A DNA stretch of 34,129 nucleotides from Candidatus Gastranaerophilales bacterium (GCA_944325825.1 CALVBP010000019.1:1-34129); one strand, 5' to 3'. Shown: positions 1 to 7,842, numbered from the stretch's first letter. Numbers and translations are program-made. Notes: generated by a model not told the origin, from the sequence alone.

Positions 1-330
1 TAGACCTATGGTCGGGCGGCAACCGTGAAACTACAGAATCAATTCTGTTTCCCAGCCGCCCTCTTGGGTCAATACTTTAGAAAAATGACTTGACCCGCAA
101 GCTACGCACGTAGACCTATGGTCGGGCGGCAACCGTGAAACTACAGAATCAATTCTGTTTCCCAGCCGCCCTCTTGGGTCAATACTTAAGAAAAACGACT
201 TGACCCACAAGCTACACACGCAGACCTATGGTCGGGCGGCAACCGTGAAACTACAGAATCAATTCTGTTTCCCAGCCGCCCTCTTGGGTCAATACTTAAG
301 AAAAACGACTTGACCCGCATGCTACACACG
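1..330. repeat. Three tandem 110-bp repeats with nested inverted repeats
   Basis: Units start at 1, 111 and 221 and differ by only a few bases; a degraded fourth start follows at 331. In unit 1 three inverted pairs are visible: GACC/GGTC (3-6, 10-13), GGGCGGC/GCCGCCC (14-20, 55-61) enclosing ACAGAAT/ATTCTGT (33-39, 42-48), and GGGTCAA/TTGACCC (66-72, 90-96). There is no convincing reading frame, and the pairs would fold on either strand. I do not recognise a known riboswitch or RNA class. The array may continue upstream of the window. Confidence 0.9.
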
Positions 331-385
331 CAGACCATCGGTATAAGACCGGCAAACGGTAAATTTTAATCGTTAGCTAATACTG

Positions 386-426
386 AAAAGACCCCTGGCA
401 GTAGTTTTTGCGGGGGTCTTTTTTTA
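386..426 (+). terminator. Rho-independent terminator after the repeat array
   Basis: AAAAGACCCC (386-395) pairs with GGGGTCTTTT (413-422) and is followed by further T. The better T-run is on the plus strand, so it would end a transcript coming through the tandem repeats. The A-run before the stem means it may also stop ftsY transcription from the other side. Confidence 0.75.
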
Positions 427-433
427 ATACTTT

Positions 434-1336
434 TTATTCAAACAATGCCTGAATAAACTCTTTGGAGTCAAAGAGTTTTAAATCTTCCATTTTCTCCCCG
501 ACACCAACAAGCTTGACAGGAAGTTTTAAATCTTTTGCAATTGCAAGCACTATAGCGCCTTTTGCAGAACCATCGAGTTTTGTAAGAGCAACGGCTGTCA
601 GATTCACACAATCTTTAAACACTTTTGCCTGAACAAGTCCGTTTTGACCTGTATTGGCATCAATTACCAGAATACTTTCTCTCAAAGATTCCGGAGCATT
701 TTTATCTATGACTGTTTTTATTTTGGACAACTCTTCCATGAGGTTAAATTTATTTTGAAGTCTGCCGGCTGTATCAACGAGAATAACATCATAGCGTTCA
801 TTACGAGCCTTTTGTATAGCCTCATACACAACCGAAGCGGGATCAGCCTTATCTCGTCTCACAATATCAGCACCGGAACGCTTAGACCAAATATCCACCT
901 GTTCTTCCGCCGCAGCACGGAAAGTATCCCCTGCCGCTATTAGTACTTTTTTCCCTCTTTCTTTAAAAAAGTATGCCAGCTTACCAATCAAAGTAGTTTT
1001 TCCTGCTCCGTTCACACCGGTTATAAAGTAAATATTAAGCTCATTCTCTTTGTAATTAAGTTCGCTTGAACCTGCTTCATCAAGAGTTTTATTAAACTCA
1101 TTCAGCAAAAATTCTTTAACCTGTGAGGGTTTTATTTTTGTCTGCCCCCTTAATTTATCTGTTAGCTCGGAAGCATAATTTACCCCTAAATCCGCACTGA
1201 TGAGCAAATCTTCCATATCGTCAAGAACAAATTCGGAGAATTCTTCTTCATCACCCACCACATCCACAACATTCCCTACAAGCGCTTGCGCTGTTTTAGA
1301 TACGGTGGATTTAAGCTTGTCAAAAAAGTTAAACAT
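434..1336 (-). CDS. ftsY: Signal recognition particle receptor FtsY
   Basis: FtsY is the membrane-associated GTPase that docks Ffh/SRP-ribosome complexes at the Sec translocon. The 300 residues hold a short helical N domain (about 1-95) and a complete SRP-type G domain: P-loop GVNGAGKTT (107-115), DTFRAAA (137-143), DTAGR (188-192) and TKLDG (252-256). The long acidic A domain of E. coli FtsY is absent, which is usual in Gram-positive and cyanobacterial forms. It starts 2 bp after nusB and is probably co-transcribed with it. The start MFNFFDKLK gives the expected amphipathic N-terminal helix. Ffh would have GQP-type differences, so FtsY is the firm call. Confidence 0.97.
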   Translation of the reverse strand: MFNFFDKLKSTVSKTAQALVGNVVDVVGDEEEFSEFVLDDMEDLLISADLGVNYASELTDKLRGQTKIKPSQVKEFLLNEFNKTLDEAGSSELNYKENELNIYFITGVNGAGKTTLIGKLAYFFKERGKKVLIAAGDTFRAAAEEQVDIWSKRSGADIVRRDKADPASVVYEAIQKARNERYDVILVDTAGRLQNKFNLMEELSKIKTVIDKNAPESLRESILVIDANTGQNGLVQAKVFKDCVNLTAVALTKLDGSAKGAIVLAIAKDLKLPVKLVGVGEKMEDLKLFDSKEFIQALFE

Positions 1337-1338
1337 AA

Positions 1339-2001
1339 TTAACCCTTAAGTCCGTTTTCAACTATTACTTTTGCAAGTATACCGTTTACAAAAGAAGAAG
1401 AATCTTCCGTTGAATATTTTTTAGCAAGCTCAACAGCTTCATCCACAACAACTTTAACAGGGGCTCCTTTTGTATACAAAAGCTCTGTTATAGCAATCCT
1501 CAAGATATCTTTATCCATTTTGACCAATCTTGAAATATCCCAACCCTTTGAATACTTTTGAATCTGGGCATCAATTGCTTCATGATGATTTTTGTATGCT
1601 TCCGCTATTTCACTTGCATAATCTTTTACTTCACTCTGGTTTTCAAGTGTTGTAAACTCTGCAATTTCCAATGCAAGAATAGCTTTTTCCGCTACATCTA
1701 TCATAGTATCCACTTTGGTTATCATTTCATCTGTCATCGGAATTTGCACCGGTTTATTTTTAGCCCCGAGCGGACGGGACAGATTTGTCGCATGTTCTGC
1801 TTCATATGTATCAAGAAATTCTTTTATATCAATCAACGAGCCCACCGTAAGCTTAAGCTCTTCAGATGCTGAATTGGAAAGAATTCTGACTGATTTGAGC
1901 ATAATATCTTCAAAATCTCTTTTTGAATAGTGAGTTATCTCTTTTTCAAACTGTGAAAATAATATAAGTGCTAATTCTCTTGCTGCACGTCTTGCCTGCA
2001 T
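1339..2001 (-). CDS. nusB: Transcription antitermination factor NusB
   Basis: NusB binds boxA RNA together with S10 (NusE) to promote antitermination of rRNA operons. The C-terminal part is typical: a WDISRLVKMDKDILRIAITELLY stretch (broken here after about residue 150), then PVKVVVDEAVELAKKYS and SSFVNGILAKV near the end. At 220 aa it is longer than the about 140 aa of E. coli NusB; an extended, lysine/glutamate-rich N-terminal half is common in cyanobacterial NusB and supports the lineage guess. AGGAGA lies 7 nt before the ATG. It is followed within 2 bp by ftsY. Confidence 0.93.
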   Translation of the reverse strand: MQARRAARELALILFSQFEKEITHYSKRDFEDIMLKSVRILSNSASEELKLTVGSLIDIKEFLDTYEAEHATNLSRPLGAKNKPVQIPMTDEMITKVDTMIDVAEKAILALEIAEFTTLENQSEVKDYASEIAEAYKNHHEAIDAQIQKYSKGWDISRLVKMDKDILRIAITELLYTKGAPVKVVVDEAVELAKKYSTEDSSSFVNGILAKVIVENGLKG

Positions 2002-2068
2002 TTTTTGTCTCCTATAGTTTTACAGGATTATGTTAACATGAACACGCAAGATTTTAAATTTTATTTTA

Positions 2069-2722
2069 TTAAAGATTTTTTGTTTTGGAAGAAATTTCGT
2101 TTGTTATTCCATTTACATTTCCTACCTGTTCTAAAAGTTCTTCACCTGCTTCTACGGCTCTTTCTCCCGCAGCCTTCTCCCGCTTTCCTGTTGTTCCGAA
2201 TAAACGTCTTAAAAAAGTATCTTTAATTTCAGTTTCAGCTAATACTTGCCCTTTTTCAACCGCCGTATTGCCATAATCCGTTGCTATTTTTTCTTTTGAA
2301 TTGTTATGTTCGGACTCTGTTTTCTTTGTATTAATTTCAGATTTCTTAGCATCAATTTTAGCATTAAATGTTTTTGATAATTCATCCATATCAGAAGAAA
2401 GCTCCTGTACTTTTGCAGAATCTTCTTCACTCAGTTCTTCATTCTGTGTTTTTGTTAATATTTCTTCCTGTTCTGCTTCTTTCCTTTGAATCTCCAATTC
2501 TAATTCTTTTTGAAGCTCCGTAATCTCATCTAATTGGTCTTGTATATCCGTAAGATATTCATTCTTATCATCAACTATATTATTATATGTTAACGTCATC
2601 TTTTCACAAGCTGTAGCCAAAAAGCTTGCAGCTATAGCATCATTGCCCCAAGGTATATTTTTTCCGGCTTGATAGAGTTCTTCAGCATTACATTTTCGAG
2701 CTGCATCCCAAATATCTGACAT
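2069..2722 (-). CDS. Coiled-coil protein of unknown function
   Basis: I do not recognise this 217-aa protein. It has no signal peptide or membrane segment. The first 45 residues look globular (MSDIWDAARKCNAEELYQAG...), residues about 50-145 are a long Glu/Lys/Gln-rich coiled coil, and the tail contains FLRRLFGTTGKREKAAGER followed by another amphipathic helix. An AAGGAG motif precedes the ATG. It lies 67 bp upstream of nusB on the same strand, so read-through into nusB-ftsY is possible, but no functional link can be argued. A cytoplasmic structural or scaffold role is only a guess. Confidence 0.75.
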   Translation of the reverse strand: MSDIWDAARKCNAEELYQAGKNIPWGNDAIAASFLATACEKMTLTYNNIVDDKNEYLTDIQDQLDEITELQKELELEIQRKEAEQEEILTKTQNEELSEEDSAKVQELSSDMDELSKTFNAKIDAKKSEINTKKTESEHNNSKEKIATDYGNTAVEKGQVLAETEIKDTFLRRLFGTTGKREKAAGERAVEAGEELLEQVGNVNGITNEISSKTKNL

Positions 2723-2856
2723 ATAAATCTCCTTATTAAACTTATATATAATAAAACTGCAACTTATGATTAGTTTCAGTAAATCTTAAATTTGTAACAA
2801 AACTTCGCAAAGTATGATAGGTAAATTCAAGAAGAAATTGGAGTGAATGACGAATA

Positions 2857-2902
2857 TTTTACCCCCCCCCGGTCATGTTGAGTGCAAACTGGGGGGGGTA
2901 AA
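2857..2902. repeat. Poly-C/poly-G inverted repeat
   Basis: A run of nine or ten C after TTTA (2857-2870) faces GGGGGGGG then TAAA (2891-2902) across about 20 bases. The G-rich arm interrupts the first copy of the dispersed repeat that is intact at 3592-3754. No T-run follows, so it is not a normal terminator. Confidence 0.7.
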
Positions 2903-3039
2903 GGGGGAGTATCGCGAGGTTTAACGGCAGAAATTGCGATTCTTCGGCTAAAGCCTCAGAATGACGTATTTTCAAGTCATTCCTTCCTCTAAACCGGAAT
3001 CTTCTAGTCACTACTCACTATTCACCAGTCACTAACTGC
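2872..3039. repeat. Dispersed composite repeat, copy 1
   Basis: From GTCATGTTGAG through GATTCTTCGGCTAAAGCCTC to CAGTCACTAACTGC this matches 3592-3754 almost base for base. Differences are a G-rich insertion near 2891-2912 and the absence of about 12 bases present in copy 2 (CTCCCAATCA). The core ATTCTTCGGCTAAAGCCTCAGAAT forms an imperfect hairpin. Confidence 0.85.
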
Positions 3040-3051
3040 TCCTCACCCCTA

Positions 3052-3123
3052 CCCTCTCCTTTAAGGAGAGGGAGCTACGATTCCTCATTTCCAAAATAGG
3101 TTCCCTCTCCTAAAAGGAGAGGG
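3052..3123. repeat. Pair of CCCTCTCC/GGAGAGGG hairpins
   Basis: CCCTCTCC-TTTAA-GGAGAGGG spans 3052-3072 and CCCTCTCC-TAAAA-GGAGAGGG spans 3103-3123. A degraded relative (CTCCCTCTCCTTGAAGAGAAGG) sits at 23173-23194. They behave like REP-type intergenic palindromes rather than terminators: no T-run follows. Confidence 0.8.
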
Positions 3124-3146
3124 GGGCTAGTATATTTACTCCCGTC

Positions 3147-3168
3147 ATTCCGGCCTCCGAGCCGGAAT
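3147..3168. repeat. ATTCCGGC/GCCGGAAT palindrome
   Basis: ATTCCGGC (3147-3154) and GCCGGAAT (3161-3168) are separated by six bases. Together with preceding GTC it is one of several short palindromic repeats in this gene-free island. Confidence 0.75.
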
Positions 3169-3200
3169 CTATCAATGTTAATTTTGTATTGAATGGATAG

Positions 3201-3221
3201 ACCCTGAATCAAGTTCAGGGT
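3201..3221. repeat. ACCCTGAA...TTCAGGGT palindromic repeat, copy 1
   Basis: ACCCTGAA (3201-3208) and TTCAGGGT (3214-3221) with five bases between, preceded by ATAG and followed by GAC. A second copy lies at 3408-3428 and a variant, CCCGAA-ACAAG-TTCGGG, at 23251-23267. Translating the reverse strand gives the familiar spurious 'HPELDSGS' peptide. Confidence 0.85.
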
Positions 3222-3320
3222 GACGAATCTTTGTCCCAACCCTCTCCGAGCAGGGGAGGAGGAAAATCAGGCATTTTTCGGTAGAAAAATGCGACAGTGC
3301 GTCGTTTTTCTTTCTTGTCC

Positions 3321-3362
3321 AACATTCTTTCTTTTTGTATCGCAAGAAAAAGAAAGAATGTT
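3321..3362. repeat. Perfect 16-bp hairpin
   Basis: AACATTCTTTCTTTTT (3321-3336) is exactly complementary to AAAAAGAAAGAATGTT (3347-3362) with a 10-base loop. The bases after each arm are GC-rich (GGTGCGGGG on the right), so it is not a standard terminator on either strand. Confidence 0.85.
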
Positions 3363-3407
3363 GGTGCGGGGTTCGGGGCGGCATTAGCCCCGATACAAAA
3401 TTTATAG

Positions 3408-3428
3408 ACCCTGAACCAAGTTCAGGGT
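3408..3428. repeat. ACCCTGAA...TTCAGGGT palindromic repeat, copy 2
   Basis: Second copy of the element at 3201-3221, one base different in the loop (CCAAG against TCAAG), again followed by GAC. Confidence 0.85.
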
Positions 3429-3591
3429 GACAAAAAAATAGTAATCATCTAATCACTATTCACTATTCACTATTCACTAATTGCTCCCCAGCCCCGCCCT
3501 CCCTCATAAGGGAGGGTAAATAAGTTCCTTCCCTGTTGAGGGAAGGTTAGGATGGGTGCTTATTGAAATTCATTGGCTGAATATTGTCCTC

Positions 3592-3754
3592 CGTCATGTT
3601 GAGCGCAAGCAAAACATCGCAAGGTTTAACGGCAGAAACTCCCAATCATTGCGATTCTTCGGCTAAAGCCTCAGAATGACGTATTTTCAAGTCATTCCTG
3701 CCTCTAAACCGGAATCTTCTAGTCACTACTCACTATTCACCAGTCACTAACTGC
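3592..3754. repeat. Dispersed composite repeat, copy 2
   Basis: Full-length partner of 2872-3039: GTCATGTTGAGCGCAAGC, AGGTTTAACGGCAGAAA, the imperfect ATTCTTCGG...CAGAAT hairpin, and the AGTCACTACTCACTATTC tail. The stretch 3440-3590 between the copies contains 7-bp tandem CACTATT units (about 3456-3476) and further CCCTCCCT/AGGGAGGG and CCTTCCCT/AGGGAAGG hairpins. No gene is seen anywhere in 2723-3857. Confidence 0.85.
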
Positions 3755-3810
3755 CTAACGCCTTTCTGTTTCTATTTTAGTACATTTCCGGCATTATTGT
3801 TGCGATGGCT

Positions 3811-3839
3811 TTTCGATTCCATACAAAATATGATATAAT
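3811..3839 (+). promoter_or_regulatory. Probable deoB promoter
   Basis: A perfect TATAAT (3834-3839) lies 18 bp before the deoB ATG with a GGAGGA ribosome site in between (3847-3852). The best -35 candidate at 17-bp spacing, TTTCGA (3811-3816), is poor, so only the -10 is convincing. Confidence 0.5.
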
Positions 3840-3857
3840 TAACACCGGAGGATTAAT

Positions 3858-5039
3858 ATGAAAAAACGTGCAATTATAATTGTAATAGACTCGATGGGAA
3901 TAGGCGCAATGCCTGATTGTAAAGAGTTTGGAGATACAGAAAAATGTAACACTTTAAAAAATGTATGTGCATTTAATAAAGGCTTAAAACTTCCCAACCT
4001 TGAAAAACTCGGTCTAGGAAACATTCAGGATTTTGAGGGGGTAAATAAGGTTACAAATCCAATAGGGCAATACGGGACTTTGCAAGAAAAATCAAAAGGA
4101 AAAGATACGACAACCGGTCATTGGGAAATCGCAGGACTTGTAAGCGAAAAACCTTTTTCCACTTTTCCAAACGGATTTCCGAAAGAACTTATTGATAAAT
4201 TTATTGAAGAAACAGGCTGCGGCGGAATTCTTGCAAACATTCCGGCAAGCGGAACTGCTATTATTGAAAAATTAAATGATGAACACCACAGAACAAAATT
4301 CCCGATTGTATACACATCCGCAGACAGTGTATTTCAAATCGCACTTGATACCGATATGATTCCGCTTGAAACATTATACGACTGGTGCAAAATTGCAAGA
4401 AGGCTTTTGGATGAAGGAAATTACAATACCGCAAGGGTAATTGCAAGACCTTATAAAATTATTGACAGAAAGCCTACCAGAATCTCTAAGGACAGAAGGG
4501 ACTATTCAATGGCTCCACCGAAGAAAACCATTTTGGATAAGGTCAAAGATTCAGGCGCAAAAGTCATTGGCATTGGAAAAATTGAAGATATTTTTTCAAA
4601 AGCAGGAATTACTCATGCCATACACACCGGTTCAAATAAAGAAGGGCTGGAGCTTACATTACAAGCTGTAAAAAATGAACTCCCTCTTGATAAAATGATT
4701 TATCCGGGAGTGAATATAACAGATTCATCAAGAGAAATTATCTTCACCAATCTTGTTGATACAGATATGCTGTACGGACACAGAAATAATCCGGAGGGTT
4801 ACGGTAAAGCTATTGAAGAAATAGATACCTATATAGAAAAAATACTCCCGTTAATCGGTGAAGATGACCTTCTCATCATAACAGCTGACCATGGCTGTGA
4901 TCCGACAGTAGAAGGCACTGATCATACAAGGGAATATGTACCGGTATTATATTATTCTAAGGGAATTGAACCGAAAGATTTAGGTTTAACACTCGGTTTT
5001 GACTCAATTGCAGAAAGAATATCCGATTGGCTCTTTTAG
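3858..5039 (+). CDS. deoB: Phosphopentomutase
   Basis: DeoB interconverts (deoxy)ribose-1-phosphate and (deoxy)ribose-5-phosphate, linking nucleoside breakdown to the pentose phosphate pathway. The 393-residue length is normal for the family. Alkaline-phosphatase-superfamily metal and catalytic motifs are present: IIVIDSMGIGAMPD (Asp11), GKDTTTGHWE (81-90) with the phosphorylatable Thr, and ADHGCDPTVEGTDHTRE near the C-terminus. GGAGGA is well placed before the ATG. No deoA, deoC or deoD lies next to it; it stands alone after the repeat island and 90 bp before a ferredoxin gene. Confidence 0.97.
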   Translation: MKKRAIIIVIDSMGIGAMPDCKEFGDTEKCNTLKNVCAFNKGLKLPNLEKLGLGNIQDFEGVNKVTNPIGQYGTLQEKSKGKDTTTGHWEIAGLVSEKPFSTFPNGFPKELIDKFIEETGCGGILANIPASGTAIIEKLNDEHHRTKFPIVYTSADSVFQIALDTDMIPLETLYDWCKIARRLLDEGNYNTARVIARPYKIIDRKPTRISKDRRDYSMAPPKKTILDKVKDSGAKVIGIGKIEDIFSKAGITHAIHTGSNKEGLELTLQAVKNELPLDKMIYPGVNITDSSREIIFTNLVDTDMLYGHRNNPEGYGKAIEEIDTYIEKILPLIGEDDLLIITADHGCDPTVEGTDHTREYVPVLYYSKGIEPKDLGLTLGFDSIAERISDWLF

Positions 5040-5129
5040 AGAATTGTTTTATTTTTTGCAATTAAGTTGTATAATAAATTTATACTCACTTTTCAAAGTG
5101 GTTTTAATATAAACATAAGGAGAAATTAA

Positions 5130-5306
5130 ATGAAAGTAATTATTGAAGATTCTTGTATCGGATGCGGCGCTTGTGAATCAATCTGCGATGCAGTATTTCA
5201 TGTAGAAGATAAGGCTGCAGTTAAAGAAGACGGCATTTCCGGTAATGAAGCCTGTGTTAAAGAAGCTGCTGATGCTTGTCCTGTAGGCGCAATCATTGTT
5301 GATTAG
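5130..5306 (+). CDS. Small [4Fe-4S] ferredoxin (58 aa)
   Basis: Short soluble electron carrier. The protein MKVIIEDSCIGCGACESICD... has one cluster motif, Cys9-x2-Cys12-x2-Cys15, completed by Cys50-Pro. Two further cysteines, Cys19 and Cys42, sit where single-cluster ferredoxins such as that of Thermotoga maritima carry a disulfide, so the second cluster of clostridial 2[4Fe-4S] ferredoxins is absent. The residue after Cys19 is Asp rather than Pro. AAGGAGA lies 7 nt before the ATG and a strong terminator follows, so it is a monocistronic unit. TATAAT at 5070-5075 is the likely -10. Redox partners are not in the window. Confidence 0.95.
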   Translation: MKVIIEDSCIGCGACESICDAVFHVEDKAAVKEDGISGNEACVKEAADACPVGAIIVD

Positions 5307-5325
5307 TTTCAAAATATAACTATTT

Positions 5326-5364
5326 AAAAACGGAGTTCCGGTCTAATCCGGGCTCCGTTTTTTT
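5326..5364 (+). terminator. Rho-independent terminator of the ferredoxin gene
   Basis: AAAACGGAG (5327-5335) pairs with CTCCGTTTT (5353-5361), with an inner CCGG/CCGG pair, followed by a T-run. It lies 20 bp after the ferredoxin stop. Confidence 0.9.
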
Positions 5365-5393
5365 AATAATAATTATGATAAAATAAAGCTGTT

Positions 5394-6443
5394 ATGGAAC
5401 AAATTTTTTCAAATAAAATTAACCTGCTAAAAACATTAGCTATTTTAATAGTTGTATCAGGTCATCTGGAATTCTCTCTGATTCCTATGTTTCCGCCTTA
5501 TTCTTTTCAAGTTATTTTATTTTTCTTTATTGCAGGTATGCTCTTTAAAGAAAAGTACGGTTTTATGGAATATTTTAAACGAAGATTTAAATCCTTAATG
5601 ATTCCTTACATACTTTATTGCATAACTTATCTCGGAATCACCTGGGCAATAAGTCCTCTAATAGGTAAGTTCTGGGGCATGCCGGTAAATTTAAGAAACG
5701 AACTTTTAATTCCGTTTCTAACAGGACATCAGCTGGATTTAATATCACCTCTCTGGTTTGTACCGCAGCTTTTTACAACACTCATTATTTATAAAATTTT
5801 AAACTATATTAAAATAAACACTTGGTTTAGAGCAGGTATTTATCTGGGACTTGCCATTATTGCCATACAAATGGAATCGTTTTGCGGAAACCTCTGGCTG
5901 CTTTATCTTACAAGAACAATGTTTTCTTTATTTTTTGTTCATTTAGGGTACGTTTATACACAAAGAATTGAAGGAAGATTTAATATATTTAATTTTAAAA
6001 CCTTAGGCTGCATCCTTACTTTACAATCACTTTTATGGCTTACAAATTCTGATTTCTCTCCCGCTGACGGTATTGGTTTAAGTTATATTCTGGTATGGGG
6101 AGATTTTGATAACTGGATTGTCCCTATTTTAACGAGTTTGACGGGTATCTGGATATGTTTATTTCTTGTTAATATTTCCTACAATCAAATAAAAGACTGT
6201 ATTTTCCTGCATAAGATTGGTCAAAATACTTATCATATTATGGCAAACCATCTTTTGATTTTTAACATCATTACCTATACAATTTTGGCTTTAAAGGGCC
6301 TGCCGTTTGAGATTAAAAACTCTCATGATATTTACTGGTTTTACTGTCCTTTAAAAACCACTTATTTCTACTTTATTATCGGAATTGTTACAACAACCTA
6401 TCTCGGAGAATTCTTGAAATTTATAAAACGTAAATTCAATTAA
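5394..6443 (+). CDS. Acyltransferase family 3 membrane protein
   Basis: Integral membrane O-acyltransferase of the OafA/fucose-4-O-acetylase type, expected to acetylate a cell-surface glycan. The 349 residues hold about ten hydrophobic segments. The N-terminus NKINLLKTLAILIVVSGHLE is diagnostic, with the catalytic-type His in the first helix region, and FFFIAGMLFKEKYG plus a basic RRFKSLMIPY loop follow, as in the family. No ribosome site is visible before the ATG (AAAGCTGTT), and a TAAAAT lies only 9 nt upstream, so the mRNA may be almost leaderless. Its end overlaps the convergent rarA gene by 4 bp. The substrate cannot be told. Confidence 0.9.
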   Translation: MEQIFSNKINLLKTLAILIVVSGHLEFSLIPMFPPYSFQVILFFFIAGMLFKEKYGFMEYFKRRFKSLMIPYILYCITYLGITWAISPLIGKFWGMPVNLRNELLIPFLTGHQLDLISPLWFVPQLFTTLIIYKILNYIKINTWFRAGIYLGLAIIAIQMESFCGNLWLLYLTRTMFSLFFVHLGYVYTQRIEGRFNIFNFKTLGCILTLQSLLWLTNSDFSPADGIGLSYILVWGDFDNWIVPILTSLTGIWICLFLVNISYNQIKDCIFLHKIGQNTYHIMANHLLIFNIITYTILALKGLPFEIKNSHDIYWFYCPLKTTYFYFIIGIVTTTYLGEFLKFIKRKFN

Positions 6444-7756
6444 TGAGTTCTTTTCCACTCTTTTATTTGTTCTAATTTTGCTTTATATTTCGCCTCAAGC
6501 CCTTGCTCTGTAGGAGAATAATACTCTTTACCGGCTAAAGAATCCGGCAGGCATTGCATATTTGTAAGCTTTGCTTCAGTATCATGAGCATATTGATATC
6601 CTTTGCCATAATCTAATTCTCTCATCAATTTTGTCGGAGCATTCCTTATAACAAGAGGAACAGGTTCTGCCAGTTCTTTTATAGCATCTTGCTTGGCTGT
6701 TCCGTATGCCAAATAGACAGCATTTGATTTTGGAGCAAGAGACATATAAACAACCGCCTGCGCTAAATTAACCGAACATTCCGGCATACCAATATAATGA
6801 CAGGCATTGTATGCCGCTACAGCCAGCTCTAACGCTCTCGGGTCTGCAAGTCCGATATCTTCACTTGCAAATCTTATCACCCGTCTTGCAACGTACAATG
6901 GATCTTCACCGGCTTCTAACATTCTTGCAAGCCAGTAAACCGCCGCATCCGGGTCAGAATTTCTCATTGATTTATGGAGCGCCGAAATTATATTGTAATG
7001 TTCTTCTCCGTTTTTATCATACAAAAGAGATTTTTTCGAAATACACTGTTCCAGAGTTTCATTCGTAACAGTAATTTCCCCGTTCTCATTAACATTACCG
7101 TTGAGAATCACCATCTCTAAGGTGGAAAGGGCATTTCTTGCATCACCGTTTGCAAATTTTGCAATAATTTCAAGATGCTCATCCTCTATGTTTATTTTCT
7201 GGTCACCAAAACCTCTTTTATCTGTTATAGCACGCTTAAGAAGCAGCACCAAATCTTCGGTTTTAAGTCCTTGCAGGACAAAAACTTTACATCTTGAAAG
7301 TAAAGCTCCGTTAACTTCAAAAGACGGGTTCTCCGTTGTTGCACCAATTAGAATTATACTGCCCTTTTCAACAAAAGGAAGAAATGCATCCTGCTGAGCC
7401 TTGTTAAAACGGTGAATTTCATCTACAAAAACAATTGTCTTTTCACCCATTTTACGAGCCTGTTCTGCCTGAGTCATAACTTCTTTTATCTCTTTTATCC
7501 CGCTTGTTACAGCAGAAAAGTTTATGAAAGTTGAGTGAGTTTTATTTGCAATTATACTTGCAAGGGTCGTTTTACCGACTCCTGGAGGGCCCCAAAAAAT
7601 CAGAGATGTAATATTATCACTCTCAATAAGCCGTCTTAAGATTTTACCATCTCCTATAAGATGCGCCTGACCGACAAATTCATCAAGATTCTGCGGACGA
7701 AGCCTGGATGCAAGCGGCTGGTTGACCTCATTTTCAAAAAGTGACTTTTGTTCCAT
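6440..7756 (-). CDS. rarA: Replication-associated recombination protein RarA (MgsA) AAA+ ATPase
   Basis: Clamp-loader-like AAA+ ATPase that acts at stalled replication forks. The 438 residues show PLASRLRPQNLDEFVGQ at the N-terminus, Walker A GPPGVGKTT (56-64), Walker B VFVDEIHRFNKAQQDAFLP (about 109-127), sensor 1 GATTENPSF (138-146), and the C-terminal MgsA tetramerisation region with DPDAAVYWLARMLEAGEDP and RRVIRFASEDIGLADP. Length and order match E. coli RarA and its cyanobacterial homologues. GAGGG precedes the ATG. It runs opposite to its neighbours on both sides. Confidence 0.96.
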   Translation of the reverse strand: MEQKSLFENEVNQPLASRLRPQNLDEFVGQAHLIGDGKILRRLIESDNITSLIFWGPPGVGKTTLASIIANKTHSTFINFSAVTSGIKEIKEVMTQAEQARKMGEKTIVFVDEIHRFNKAQQDAFLPFVEKGSIILIGATTENPSFEVNGALLSRCKVFVLQGLKTEDLVLLLKRAITDKRGFGDQKINIEDEHLEIIAKFANGDARNALSTLEMVILNGNVNENGEITVTNETLEQCISKKSLLYDKNGEEHYNIISALHKSMRNSDPDAAVYWLARMLEAGEDPLYVARRVIRFASEDIGLADPRALELAVAAYNACHYIGMPECSVNLAQAVVYMSLAPKSNAVYLAYGTAKQDAIKELAEPVPLVIRNAPTKLMRELDYGKGYQYAHDTEAKLTNMQCLPDSLAGKEYYSPTEQGLEAKYKAKLEQIKEWKRTH

Positions 7757-7806
7757 ATTATCCCTCGTAAATATTTTAGCACGAAATCTTTCGAAAAATA
7801 TAAACC

Positions 7807-7836
7807 TTAACCCAAAAGTCTAATTCGTATTAAAAT
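7807..7836 (+). promoter_or_regulatory. Promoter for the DUF4186 gene, leaderless layout
   Basis: TTAACC (7807-7812), 18 bp, TAAAAT (7831-7836). The ATG is at 7843, only six bases after the -10, so transcription should start at or next to the A of the start codon. No ribosome binding site is present. Confidence 0.5.
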
Positions 7837-7842
7837 AGAATT

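Noticed and set aside
31-219. 62-codon frame in the tandem repeats
   Set aside because: It simply reads through repeat units, giving a repeated peptide (WxKSFFLSIDP-like) on an inverted-repeat-rich background; the unit length of 110 is not a multiple of three.
1-330. CRISPR array
   Set aside because: Units are 110 bp and nearly identical throughout; there are no variable spacers and no cas genes.
1-385. SRP RNA, tmRNA or RNase P RNA next to ftsY
   Set aside because: None of the conserved cores of these RNAs (such as the SRP GGTC..GGAA tetraloop region or the RNase P GAGGAAAGTCC block) is present.
3178-3384. 68-codon open frame on the minus strand (starting MPPRTPHQHS)
   Set aside because: It is made of dispersed palindromic repeats; the 'HPELDSGS' phrase is the usual spurious translation of the CCCTGAA/TTCAGGG element.
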